NCBI RefSeq assembly: GCF_030409835.1
Contig: NZ_JAUFQO010000016.1
Coordinates: 496,001 to 560,000, forward strand
From: Lutimonas halocynthiae
Lineage (GTDB): Bacteria > Bacteroidota > Bacteroidia > Flavobacteriales > Flavobacteriaceae
Length of the DNA stretch: 64,000 nucleotides
Direction: 5' to 3'
In this document: positions 43,900-51,165 of the stretch, in pieces
Numbering within the stretch: the stretch's first letter is position 1
Layout of the letters: each line of letters opens with the position of its first letter
Translations under genes and position numbers: made by a program
Notes under the pieces: model-generated
The model's input: the letters and a program-made list of their open reading frames with translations, nothing else
Database searches by the model: none
What the model was told of the DNA's origin: nothing

Positions 43900-43983
43900 G
43901 GAGAGGTGCCAGAGTGGTAATGGAGCAGATTGCTAATCTGTCGACGGGTAACCGTCGCCAGGGTTCGAGTCCCTGTCTCTCCG
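43900..43983 (+). tRNA. tRNA-Ser (anticodon GCT)
   Basis: An 84-nt cloverleaf with acceptor GGAGAGG/TCTCTCC (one G-T pair), anticodon stem around TTGCTAA giving GCT (AGC/AGT codons), a long variable arm (CGACGGGTAACCGTCG) typical of class II serine tRNAs, T-arm CAGGGTTCGAGTCCCTG and discriminator G at 43983. CCA is not encoded. It shares a promoter with tRNA-Pro 24 bp downstream. Confidence 0.97.
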
Positions 43984-44007
43984 CATAAAATTCAAAAGAT
44001 AATCGCT

Positions 44008-44082
44008 CGGGGTGTAGCGTAGCCCGGTTATCGCGCCACGTTTGGGACGTGGAGGCCGCAGGTTCGAATCCTGCCACCCCGA
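44008..44082 (+). tRNA. tRNA-Pro (anticodon TGG)
   Basis: A 75-nt cloverleaf with acceptor CGGGGTG/CACCCCG, anticodon loop TTTGGGA giving TGG (CCA codons and wobble), T-arm GCAGGTTCGAATCCTGC and discriminator A at 44082. CCA is not encoded. An extended palindromic element begins at the very next base. Confidence 0.97.
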
Positions 44083-44212
44083 CAAAGCAAAATCCTTTTA
44101 AACTGAAGTTTAAAAGGATTTTTTGTTTCCAGCCCGTTGAAAGTTCACTTTCATAAGGGTCTGGAAACAAAAAAGACTCAATTGTGAAACAATTGTAAAG
44201 GATTTTGCTTTG
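44083..44212. repeat. Four-stem palindromic element directly after tRNA-Pro
   Basis: An outer perfect 16-bp stem joins CAAAGCAAAATCCTTT (44083-44098) to its complement at 44197-44212. Three hairpins lie inside: TAAAC/GTTTA (44099-44112); TTTTTTGTTTCCAG (44119-44132) with CTGGAAACAAAAAA (44161-44174), 14 bp, extended by CCC/GGG and capped by GAAAG/CTTTC; and CAATTGT/ACAATTG (44179-44195). The 5' arm can pair alternatively with the local AAAAGGATT to make the terminator at 44089-44124. Origin unknown. Confidence 0.75.
44089..44124 (+). terminator. Intrinsic terminator of the tRNA unit
   Basis: AATCCTTTTAAAC, loop TGAA, GTTTAAAAGGATT, then T run: a perfect 13-bp stem starting 6 nt after tRNA-Pro. 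It uses the same 5' arm as the longer palindromic element. Confidence 0.8.
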
Positions 44213-44655
44213 GCATCGTTCCCCATTTCAGGATCACCAACTGTAAGGAGGTAATCCGATTTGAGATTGGAGATTGTTGATTGGAGATTTAAGAGTTAAA
44301 GGCCTTATTACCCTCGTCACACCACTTCAGGATCACCAACTGTAAGGAGGTAATCCGATTTGAGATTGGAGATTGTTGATTGGAGATTTAAGAGTTAAAG
44401 GCCTTATTACCCTCGTCACCCCATTTCAGGATCACCAACTGAAAGGAGGTAATCCAATTTGAGATTGGAGATTGTTGATTGGAGATTTAAGAGTTAAAGG
44501 CCTTATTACCCTCGTCACCCCTTTAAGATCACCGACCGCAGGGAGCTAATCCGATTTAAGATTGTTGATTGGAGATTGTTGATTTAAGAGTTAAAGCCGT
44601 TATTAGCATCGTCCCCCCTTCTCAGGATCAACGCTGTTAATCGATTTAGAATTTC
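44213..44655. repeat. Tandem array of a 99-bp unit, about 4.4 copies
   Basis: Units begin with GGATCACC at 44231, 44330 and 44429 (exactly 99 bp apart), then a degenerate AGATCACC at 44526 and a partial GGATCA at 44625. Copies 1-3 are nearly identical; 4 and 5 are decayed. Each unit has an imperfect inverted pair GGATCACC...GGTAATCC, an AAGGAGGTAATCC string, and a GATTGGA/GATTGTT heptamer run. No ORF spans the array. The 86 bp from 44656 to the LacI stop holds nothing I recognise. Confidence 0.93.
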
Positions 44656-44741
44656 GAATGTCGAAGTTTTCTCCTTTACTTTCAACCATGCAACAGGACA
44701 CCCTCAATAAAAAAGGCTACATCCAAACTTTAATTTATTTT

Positions 44742-45782
44742 CTAATTTTTACTAAAAATTTCAGTGGATTCCCTCTTTATCAGCTTTGTTTCTAATGTTA
44801 TAGTTTGAGGTGCAGTTTCTTCCTTATTTTTAATGGCTATTATTTCTTTATAAAGTTGGTTAAATGCTGTTTCGCCCATAAGGTATCCTGGTTGATCAAT
44901 CGTCGTTAGTGATGGTGAAATGACTGAAGACATAAACCAATTGCTAAATCCAATAATTTTAATATCCTCCGGAACCATAACTCCTAATCTTTTCAACTCG
45001 GTTAATGCTCCGATGGCAACTAAATCAGTATTGACAAAAATTCCATCCACATCTTTGTGATCTTCAATTAATTTCTTAGCACTTATTTGACCTGCTTCAA
45101 AACTCATATCTCCAAATTCACTCATATAAACCAATGAGGAGTCAAAAGGCAAATTATTATCGAGTAAGGCTTTTCTGTAACCAAGAAATCTATCAATAGA
45201 ATTCAATGGTAAAAGGGCTCCTCTAAAATGGGCAATACGTTTACATCCAATATCTATTAAATGCTGAGTAGCATCATAAGCTGCTTTTCTATCGTCTATT
45301 ATAACCTTCGAACAGCTCACCATTTTAGCAATCTTATCAAACATTACCAAAGGTTTGTTCAAGGCTATGACTTGATTTAAATGCTCATAGTCTGAAGTAT
45401 TATTTGCTAAGGAAATTAGTATACCATCAACCCGTTGACTCAATAACAAATCTATTTGTTTCTTTTCTAATTCATAAGACTCATTGGATTGCAGAATAAT
45501 CACTAAATATCCTTTTTTTTCGGCTTCGTTGACAATCCCTTTTATAATATTAGAAAAGAAATGATGGACTATTTCAGGAACTATCAAACCGATCGTTTTA
45601 GACTCCTTTGTTCTCAAATGAACGGCAAAGGAATTGGGTTTGTAATTTAATGATTTGGCTAAGTCCTTTACTTTTGTCTTTGTTTTAATGCTAACATCAG
45701 GATAATCTTTTAAAGCTTTTGATACAGTAGCCACAGAAATATTTAACTGTTCCGCTATTTGTTTCAAGGTAACAGGTTTCAT
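44742..45782 (-). CDS. LacI-family repressor of the sucrose-type operon
   Basis: I start at the ATG at 45780-45782 (MKPVTLKQIAEQL), 346 residues; the longer frame adds eight. The N-terminal HTH is TLKQIAEQLNISVATVSKALKDYPDVS (residues 4-30), with hinge helix LNYKPNSFAVHLRTKESKTIGLIVPEI. The periplasmic-binding-like ligand domain follows, with LLLSQRVDGILISLAN, IDIGCKRIAHFRG, DGIFVNTDLVAIGALTELKRLG and LTTIDQPGYLMGETAF. It is divergent from the transporter-kinase-phosphorylase operon. Two identical palindromes lie between the genes, so it very likely represses both directions. Inducer unknown; a sugar or sugar phosphate is expected. Confidence 0.93.
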   Translation of the reverse strand: MKPVTLKQIAEQLNISVATVSKALKDYPDVSIKTKTKVKDLAKSLNYKPNSFAVHLRTKESKTIGLIVPEIVHHFFSNIIKGIVNEAEKKGYLVIILQSNESYELEKKQIDLLLSQRVDGILISLANNTSDYEHLNQVIALNKPLVMFDKIAKMVSCSKVIIDDRKAAYDATQHLIDIGCKRIAHFRGALLPLNSIDRFLGYRKALLDNNLPFDSSLVYMSEFGDMSFEAGQISAKKLIEDHKDVDGIFVNTDLVAIGALTELKRLGVMVPEDIKIIGFSNWFMSSVISPSLTTIDQPGYLMGETAFNQLYKEIIAIKNKEETAPQTITLETKLIKRESTEIFSKN

Positions 45783-45817
45783 AAAAACATTGATTTTGAA
45801 TACCAAGATACAAAAAA

Positions 45818-45852
45818 CGAAAACGTTTTCGTAAAAATCGAAAACGTTTTCG
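45818..45852. promoter_or_regulatory. Two LacI-type operators, 21 bp apart
   Basis: CGAAAACGTTTTCG occurs at 45818-45831 and again at 45839-45852. Each is a perfect 14-bp palindrome with the central CG typical of LacI/GalR operators. Centre-to-centre distance is 21 bp, two helical turns, so two dimers would bind the same face. They lie 36 bp from the repressor start and 147 bp from the transporter start. Confidence 0.9.
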
Positions 45853-45998
45853 GTAAAATAATTGTACTCGTAAAATATATATAACTGTACATTGCTTCAT
45901 GTTTCCCATAAAGGCCATATTGATTGTAGTAAATGGAAGTCATTCACTACTCAATATGGTCATTTTTAGATATACAAATAATCACTTAACTCTAAATA

Positions 45999-47348
45999 AT
46001 GGTTGGTAAAGTAAAGCTAAGTTTCTGGCAAATTTTTAATATGAATGTAGGTTTCTTAGGAATCCAATTCAGTTTTGGTTTGCAGCAAACTGCAATTAAT
46101 CCAATATTTTCATTTTTAGGAGCTAATCATGAAGATTTACCCTTACTAAATTTAGCGGGCCCCGTAACAGGTTTAATTGTCCAGCCTATAATTGGTGCTA
46201 TTTCAGATAAAACCTGGTCTCCACGTTGGGGAAGACGAAAACCATTTTTTCTTATTGGAGCATTAATAGGTAGCTTGTGTTTATTTGCATTTCCTTTTAG
46301 TCCTACATTGTGGTTTGCCGTAGGTTTATTATGGATTCTTGATGTCGGGAATAATATGGCAATGGAGCCATATCGCGCCTTTGTAGGTGATAAATTACCA
46401 AATACACAGTTGAGTTTCGGTTACCAAATGCAAAGTTTATTTGTTGGCGCTGGTATTGTTTTAGCAAATGCTTCCATATTTCTTTTCCAAGATTGGTTTG
46501 GTGAGGTGGAAACAGCAAGTGAAACAGTAAAATCTATCCCTAAATGGTTGTATTACTCCTTTTTCATTGGGGCTGTATTATCTGTTTCTACGATTTTATG
46601 GTCAGTGCTGAAAACGCCTGAAATACCTCCTTCAGATGAAGAGATGGCAGATATTAATAAGCATAACGCATTACCGTTTATAGATCGAATAAAGACTCCA
46701 TTCATAGAAATTGTCGATTCAATCAAAGATATGCCCAAATTTATGTGGAAGTTATCAGCAGTATACCTGTTTCAATGGTATGCCCTATTTATTTATTGGC
46801 AATTCATTGCTCCTATGTTCAAGGAAAGCATGGGTTTTAATAGTTCTGAAGCTTTAAGCCAAGCAGCAAAGATGAATACTACCTATAACTTATCTACAAT
46901 TGTTTTTGCCCTAGCATTGGTGCCGTTAGCGCTTAAATTTGGCGGTAAAAAAGTATATGTATTCAGTTTGTTTTTAACAGGTATTGCAATGCTTTCTATA
47001 CCATATATTCAAGATCCCCTATTGGTTATTTTACCAATGATACTTTTTGGTATAGGTTGGGCCGCTATGATGGGTATTCCTTATTCGATGGTTTCTAAAA
47101 TAGTGCCTCAGGAAAGACGCGGTGTTTATATGGGAATATTAAATATGATGATTGTTATTCCTATGGGAATTCAGACATTGACTTTTGGGCCAATTGTAAA
47201 AAACTTGTTAGACAACAGTGCGGTTAATGCCATTCTATTAGGTGGCGTGTTTTTTATTATATCAGGTGTATTGGCATTGCGACTTAAAGAGCCTAACTCA
47301 ATTGAGGAAAACGAAAATATACCCGTTTCAAATATTATTGATCAATAG
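45999..47348 (+). CDS. MFS sugar transporter (SLC45/GPH-like, probable disaccharide permease)
   Basis: A 449-residue inner-membrane protein with about 12 hydrophobic segments. Segments and motifs: FWQIFNMNVGFLGIQFSFGLQQ, the A-motif-like GAISDKTWSPRWGRRKPF between TM2 and TM3 (residues about 69-86), DVGNNMAMEPYRAFVGDKLP and, in the second half, GWAAMMGIPYSMVSKIVPQERRGVYMG. This GRRKP/ PYRAFVGD combination is typical of sucrose/maltose-type symporters of the SLC45/GPH branch. It is first in the operon with a PfkB kinase and a GH13_18 phosphorylase, so it probably brings in sucrose or a related disaccharide by proton symport. Confidence 0.88.
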   Translation: MVGKVKLSFWQIFNMNVGFLGIQFSFGLQQTAINPIFSFLGANHEDLPLLNLAGPVTGLIVQPIIGAISDKTWSPRWGRRKPFFLIGALIGSLCLFAFPFSPTLWFAVGLLWILDVGNNMAMEPYRAFVGDKLPNTQLSFGYQMQSLFVGAGIVLANASIFLFQDWFGEVETASETVKSIPKWLYYSFFIGAVLSVSTILWSVLKTPEIPPSDEEMADINKHNALPFIDRIKTPFIEIVDSIKDMPKFMWKLSAVYLFQWYALFIYWQFIAPMFKESMGFNSSEALSQAAKMNTTYNLSTIVFALALVPLALKFGGKKVYVFSLFLTGIAMLSIPYIQDPLLVILPMILFGIGWAAMMGIPYSMVSKIVPQERRGVYMGILNMMIVIPMGIQTLTFGPIVKNLLDNSAVNAILLGGVFFIISGVLALRLKEPNSIEENENIPVSNIIDQ

Positions 47349-47408
47349 ATTCAATAACCTAAGGGCTAATTAAATTAAAAATAAGTTGATTAACATAGCG
47401 AATTCATT

Positions 47409-48347
47409 TTGAAAAATAAAGCAAGAGATATAGATATTTTATGTGTTGGCGAAGTGCTTATAGATTTCATTGGACATCAAACAGGAGTGCTTATCAATAA
47501 CGCAAAAGATTACCACAGGTATTTAGGTGGTTCTCCAACTAATGTTGCTATGAATTCAGCAAAATTAGGCTTGAAGTCTGTAATGGTAGCTACTGTTGGT
47601 AAGGATGGTTTTGGAGAATATATTTTTGAAAGACTCATTGAAATCGGAGTAAATACGGATCATATAACTGAAATCGAGGCCAAACCGACAAGCGTTATTT
47701 TTGTGTCCAGAACAGACGGCACACCAGATTTCATACCATACCGTGAAGCTGATTCTCATATTACAGAAGCTCAAATTTCAAAAGACTTACTTTTAAAAAC
47801 GAATATATTTCACACAACCTGTTTCGCTTTAAGTAAAAACCCTGCACAATCAACTATTTTAAAAAAGGCTGAAGAGGCATTTAAATTGGGATGCAAATTA
47901 AGCATCGATGTGAATTATGCTAAAAAATTATGGCGCAGTCAGGAGGAAGCTGTTCAGATAATTAAAGACTATTGCAAATTTAACCCATTAGTAAAGATTA
48001 GCGAAGACGATATGCTGAGACTCTTTGAGAAGAATCTCCCTCATGAAGAAATATTCAATTTTTTCCATTCTGAAGGAGTTGAAACTGTCTGTTTAACGCT
48101 GGGCAGTAATGGTGTTAAAGTATCAGAAAAAGGAAAAAAGATAATTCAATTGCCAGCAATAAAAATTGATGCCGTTCAAGACGCAACAGGCGCAGGTGAT
48201 GCTTTTTGGTCTGGATTTTTATTCGCCTATATAAAAGAAAAACCTATTGAAAAATGTTTAGAAGTAGCTTTACAAATGGCAGCCATAAAACTTCAAAATG
48301 TAGGTAGGTTACCTGATAACATTAATATATTATCAGAACTTTTATAA
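47409..48347 (+). CDS. PfkB-family sugar kinase, probable fructokinase
   Basis: Phosphorylates a sugar with ATP in the cytosol. A TTG at 47409 is the start: the next in-frame ATG would cut away DILCVGEVLIDFIG, an essential part of the fold. The PfkB signatures are GGSPTNVAMNSAKLGLKSVMVATVGKDGFG (residues about 38-67) and DAVQDATGAGDAFWSGFLFAY (about 258-278), the latter with the anion hole and catalytic Asp. 312 residues is normal for fructokinase. It lies 60 bp after the transporter and 8 bp before the phosphorylase, so it likely traps fructose released from sucrose. Confidence 0.88.
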   Translation: MKNKARDIDILCVGEVLIDFIGHQTGVLINNAKDYHRYLGGSPTNVAMNSAKLGLKSVMVATVGKDGFGEYIFERLIEIGVNTDHITEIEAKPTSVIFVSRTDGTPDFIPYREADSHITEAQISKDLLLKTNIFHTTCFALSKNPAQSTILKKAEEAFKLGCKLSIDVNYAKKLWRSQEEAVQIIKDYCKFNPLVKISEDDMLRLFEKNLPHEEIFNFFHSEGVETVCLTLGSNGVKVSEKGKKIIQLPAIKIDAVQDATGAGDAFWSGFLFAYIKEKPIEKCLEVALQMAAIKLQNVGRLPDNINILSELL

Positions 48348-48355
48348 ATTCTTTA

Positions 48356-50092
48356 ATGATGCAAGAAGATTTTACTATTAGCAAGGGAGTAATGTTCAAT
48401 GCATATCCCGATAGCATTGGAACAAATTTAAGCGATTTGATTGACATGCTGAAAATGCCTCATTTTAAAGATGTGTTTTCGCTGTTTTATGTACTTCCAA
48501 CATTTTTTAATAGCGATTTAGATAGAGGGTTTTCAATCGTGGATTACGATTTAAATAAAGATTTAGTTTCTAAAGAAAACTTAAAAGCATTTGAGGAGCT
48601 CAATATTCAGTTAAAATTCGATATTGTTTTAAATCATCTTTCAGTAACATCGCCTCAATTCAAAGATTTGCTGAAATATGGTGATAAATCAAAATACAAA
48701 GACTTCTTTATTAATTGGAATACCTTCTGGGAAGGAAAAGGTGAAATGGGAAAAGATGGTATTATCATGCCCCATGAACAATTTCTGAGTAAATTATTTA
48801 TGAGAAAGTCTGGATTACCCGTTCTAAAAGTGCTTTTCCCTGACGGTTCAGAAAGACCTTATTGGAACACTTTTTACCAAAATATCAGCTATGCTAATCT
48901 CACTGAAAATGATTTAATAGATTTAAGTGGTTTGAGTCAGGAGCAAATTAATCTTATTTGCAGTAAAGTCAATGCAGCAATAGATGAAAAACAAGATCTT
49001 AACAGTGTTGATTTTGAAAATTATGATTATCTGAAAAATAAGATTTTACAAATCGTAAATCAAAAGCGCTCCTATCTTGGCCAAATGGATGTGAATGCCA
49101 AAGCTGAATTAGTTTGGGAATTTTATGAGGAAACCTTAGAAAAAGTGAGCGATTTCGGTTGCAAAATATTAAGGTTAGATGCTTTTGCATATTTGCATAA
49201 GGAAATAGGGCAGTCAAATTTTTTTAATAAACCTGGTACTTGGCAGTACTTAAAGAGAATTAAGAAAATAGCATCAAAGCATGATTTAATGCTCTTACCA
49301 GAAATTCATGCGGAATATGGATTGCATTTACATGATGAAGTAGCGAATGAAGGCTATTATATTTACGATTTTTTCTTGCCAGGATTAACCATTCATACTA
49401 TAGAAAATGGTTCGAGCAAAGCACTTTTAACATGGGCTAAAGAAATCATTCGTAAAAAATATAAAACAGTGAATATGTTAGGCTGTCATGATGGGATACC
49501 TGTTCTCGATTTAAAAGGCAAAGAAGTCAACGGGATATACAATAATGGTTTACTTGATGATGTTGAGATTGAAGCAATTATGAATAAAATAATGGAGCGC
49601 GGAGGCCGGGTGAAAAATCTTTACGATCCATCAGGTAATAAGATTTCATATTATCAAGTAAACGCTACTTTTTTCAGTGCTTTGGGCGAAGATGAACGCA
49701 AACTATTATTGGCAAGAGCGATTCAAATGTTTATGCCTGGAATTCCTCAGGTCTGGTATTTAGACCTTTTTGCCGGTAAAAACGATTATGAAGCTGCCGA
49801 TAAAGCAGCGGATTCGGGACATAAGGAAATTAACCGATCTACTTTAAATATGCAAGATATTAGAAACGGTCTTCAAAAAGATATTGTGATGAATCAACTG
49901 AAAATAATGAGGTTGAGAAACAACTCTGATGCTTTTTTGGGTTCTGTCACTTTTCATGAAACTTCAGATTGTGAAATTCATATCGAATGGATTAATCAAA
50001 ATGAAATCGCAGAATTACAAGCAAATCTCAAAACCCTTGATTTTAGTATCAATCATAAAAAAAACGGCTTGATCAAATCAATGAATTTTTAA
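48356..50092 (+). CDS. GH13_18 sucrose phosphorylase-type enzyme
   Basis: A 578-residue cytosolic (alpha/beta)8-barrel enzyme that would split sucrose with phosphate to glucose-1-phosphate and fructose. The N-terminus MFNAYPDSIGTNLSDLIDML is typical of the family. Catalytic residues are visible: nucleophile Asp in CKILRLDAFAYLHKEIG (about residue 281), acid/base Glu in LMLLPEIHAEYG (about 322), and the transition-state Asp in MLGCHDGIPVLDL (about 384). LDVVLNH-equivalent KFDIVLNHLSV marks conserved region I. It ends the LacI-controlled operon. Relatives act on sucrose-6-phosphate, glucosylglycerate or glucosylglycerol; the fructokinase neighbour favours sucrose. The start could be the ATG at 48356 or 48359. 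Confidence 0.88.
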   Translation: MMQEDFTISKGVMFNAYPDSIGTNLSDLIDMLKMPHFKDVFSLFYVLPTFFNSDLDRGFSIVDYDLNKDLVSKENLKAFEELNIQLKFDIVLNHLSVTSPQFKDLLKYGDKSKYKDFFINWNTFWEGKGEMGKDGIIMPHEQFLSKLFMRKSGLPVLKVLFPDGSERPYWNTFYQNISYANLTENDLIDLSGLSQEQINLICSKVNAAIDEKQDLNSVDFENYDYLKNKILQIVNQKRSYLGQMDVNAKAELVWEFYEETLEKVSDFGCKILRLDAFAYLHKEIGQSNFFNKPGTWQYLKRIKKIASKHDLMLLPEIHAEYGLHLHDEVANEGYYIYDFFLPGLTIHTIENGSSKALLTWAKEIIRKKYKTVNMLGCHDGIPVLDLKGKEVNGIYNNGLLDDVEIEAIMNKIMERGGRVKNLYDPSGNKISYYQVNATFFSALGEDERKLLLARAIQMFMPGIPQVWYLDLFAGKNDYEAADKAADSGHKEINRSTLNMQDIRNGLQKDIVMNQLKIMRLRNNSDAFLGSVTFHETSDCEIHIEWINQNEIAELQANLKTLDFSINHKKNGLIKSMNF

Positions 50093-50274
50093 TACATTTT
50101 CAAGTTGTCATCAACCATCCAACAACTGGTTTATAATGGAAATTTCATAGGCCAATTTGTTGTTATATTTGAAAACAGGTTTAATCTATAAATAATTTAA
50201 TACTGGTTTTAGGACTTACATTATTTATTCAAAAATATTTTAAGACTGGGATTAAATTTATAAGTGTTCAACAA

Positions 50275-50841
50275 ATTAATTCAAAAAGCATATGGTATCC
50301 ACCAGGAGGTATCCTTATGTGAATTATCATCTTTTTGGAACTGTTCACTTTTGGTGCGGCCTTAATTTCAATGGCTCATTATAGCAGTCAAGAATTAGAA
50401 TTATTTCATAGTTCAAGCCTGAAATTGAATACTGCATATGAAATGATAAACTCCTTCTTCTTATTAACCAGTTGTTTTTTTATGGCCGTTTCCGTTACAG
50501 AATTTAAAAAAGAGAACAAAACACAGTTTAAAAAACTCCTGCTATTGACCATGCTTTTTGGATGCCTTTTTTTAGGATTAAAAAGTTTTGAATATGTCGA
50601 AAAACTCAATGAAGCAATTACAATTGGATACAATACATTCTTTACTTTTTATTGGATGCTCACTTTGTTTCATGTGATTCATGTTATGGTTGGCTTGGTC
50701 ATTTTAACCTCGGTATATTTTGGAATCAGCAAAGAAAAATCCAATACAAGTGTTGAAGATATTGAGGATAGCGCCGCTTTTTGGCACATGTGTGATTTAA
50801 TTTGGCTGATGCTTTTTCCAGTAATTTATTTACTTTTTTAA
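50275..50841 (+). pseudogene. Broken NorE/cytochrome-oxidase-subunit-III-like gene (in-frame TGA)
   Basis: The reading frame is intact from 50275 to 50841 except for a TGA at 50320-50322. Before it the frame reads INSKSIWYPPGGILM, after it IIIFLELFTFGAALISMA. The family normally has PPGG-(I/L)-x-x-W-x-I-F-(L/M)-E-L-F-T-F-G, so TGA stands where Trp (TGG) is expected. The normal start Met is also replaced: ATT at 50275-50277 occupies the expected ATG position. The rest, to VIYLLF, keeps five helices and FWHMCDLIWLMLFPV. A truncated product from TTG at 50335 would lack part of TM1. Upstream sequence holds no other gene. Confidence 0.75.
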
Positions 50842-50842
50842 T

Positions 50843-51079
50843 ATGAAAAACGCAGCAACAATAACTTGGATTATTTTAATAGTACTTACGATTACTTCGG
50901 CACTATTAACAAAGATTGACAGTAATTATGTTGTTTTCAGTATTTTAATATTATCAGCTTTAAAATTTTGAGCTGTGGCTTTTCAATTTATGGAAATAAA
51001 AAAAGCCCATGTATTTTGGAAAACAATAATTATTAGTTTCATTTTCCTATTTGGTGTCGGCTTATTGATTGCTCTATAA
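50843..51079 (+). pseudogene. Broken NorF/COX4-like small membrane gene (in-frame TGA)
   Basis: ATG at 50843, one base after the previous stop, opens a 79-codon frame ending TAA at 51077-51079. It is interrupted only by TGA at 50969-50971 (codon 43). Before it the product reads MKNAATITWIILIVLTITSA and then LLTKIDSNYVVFSILILSAL-KF; after it AVAFQFMEIKKAHVFWK and a final hydrophobic helix. The block K-F-x-(A/G)-V-(A/S)-F-x-F-M-E-(I/L)-K-x-A-H-x-F-W-K is typical of cytochrome oxidase subunit IV/NorF-like proteins, in which a hydrophobic residue occupies the TGA position. No frameshift is present. Confidence 0.75.
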
Positions 51080-51165
51080 AATATAAAGGAGTTAAAAGCT
51101 CCTGTATAATGATGCTTATTGATCAATTTATTTTAATTTTAAACAGTCCTATTTAATTTCTTAAA

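Noticed and set aside
43877-44170. 97-codon ORF antisense to the two tRNAs
   Set aside because: It is the reverse complement of tRNA-Ser and tRNA-Pro plus the terminator. The GFEPAAS and GLEPWRR peptides are well-known artefacts of translating tRNA genes backwards.
44008-44212. Integrated element at tRNA-Pro
   Set aside because: No integrase gene and no repeated copy of the tRNA 3' end was found downstream; the palindromic element alone does not show integration.
44213-44655. CRISPR array
   Set aside because: The 99-bp units are contiguous and nearly identical, with no unique spacers between short repeats and no cas genes nearby.
44213-44655. rRNA fragment, because of GGATCACC and AAGGAGGT strings
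   Set aside because: Only a dozen bases resemble the 16S 3' end (and its complement); no neighbouring rRNA sequence is present.
50275-51079. TGA recoding to Trp or selenocysteine as explanation of the in-frame stops
   Set aside because: TGA ends real genes in this window (the [2Fe-2S] subunit at 27994 and the ABC1 kinase at 55782), so no code change. I saw no SECIS-like structure, and two separate lesions plus a lost start codon fit decay better.
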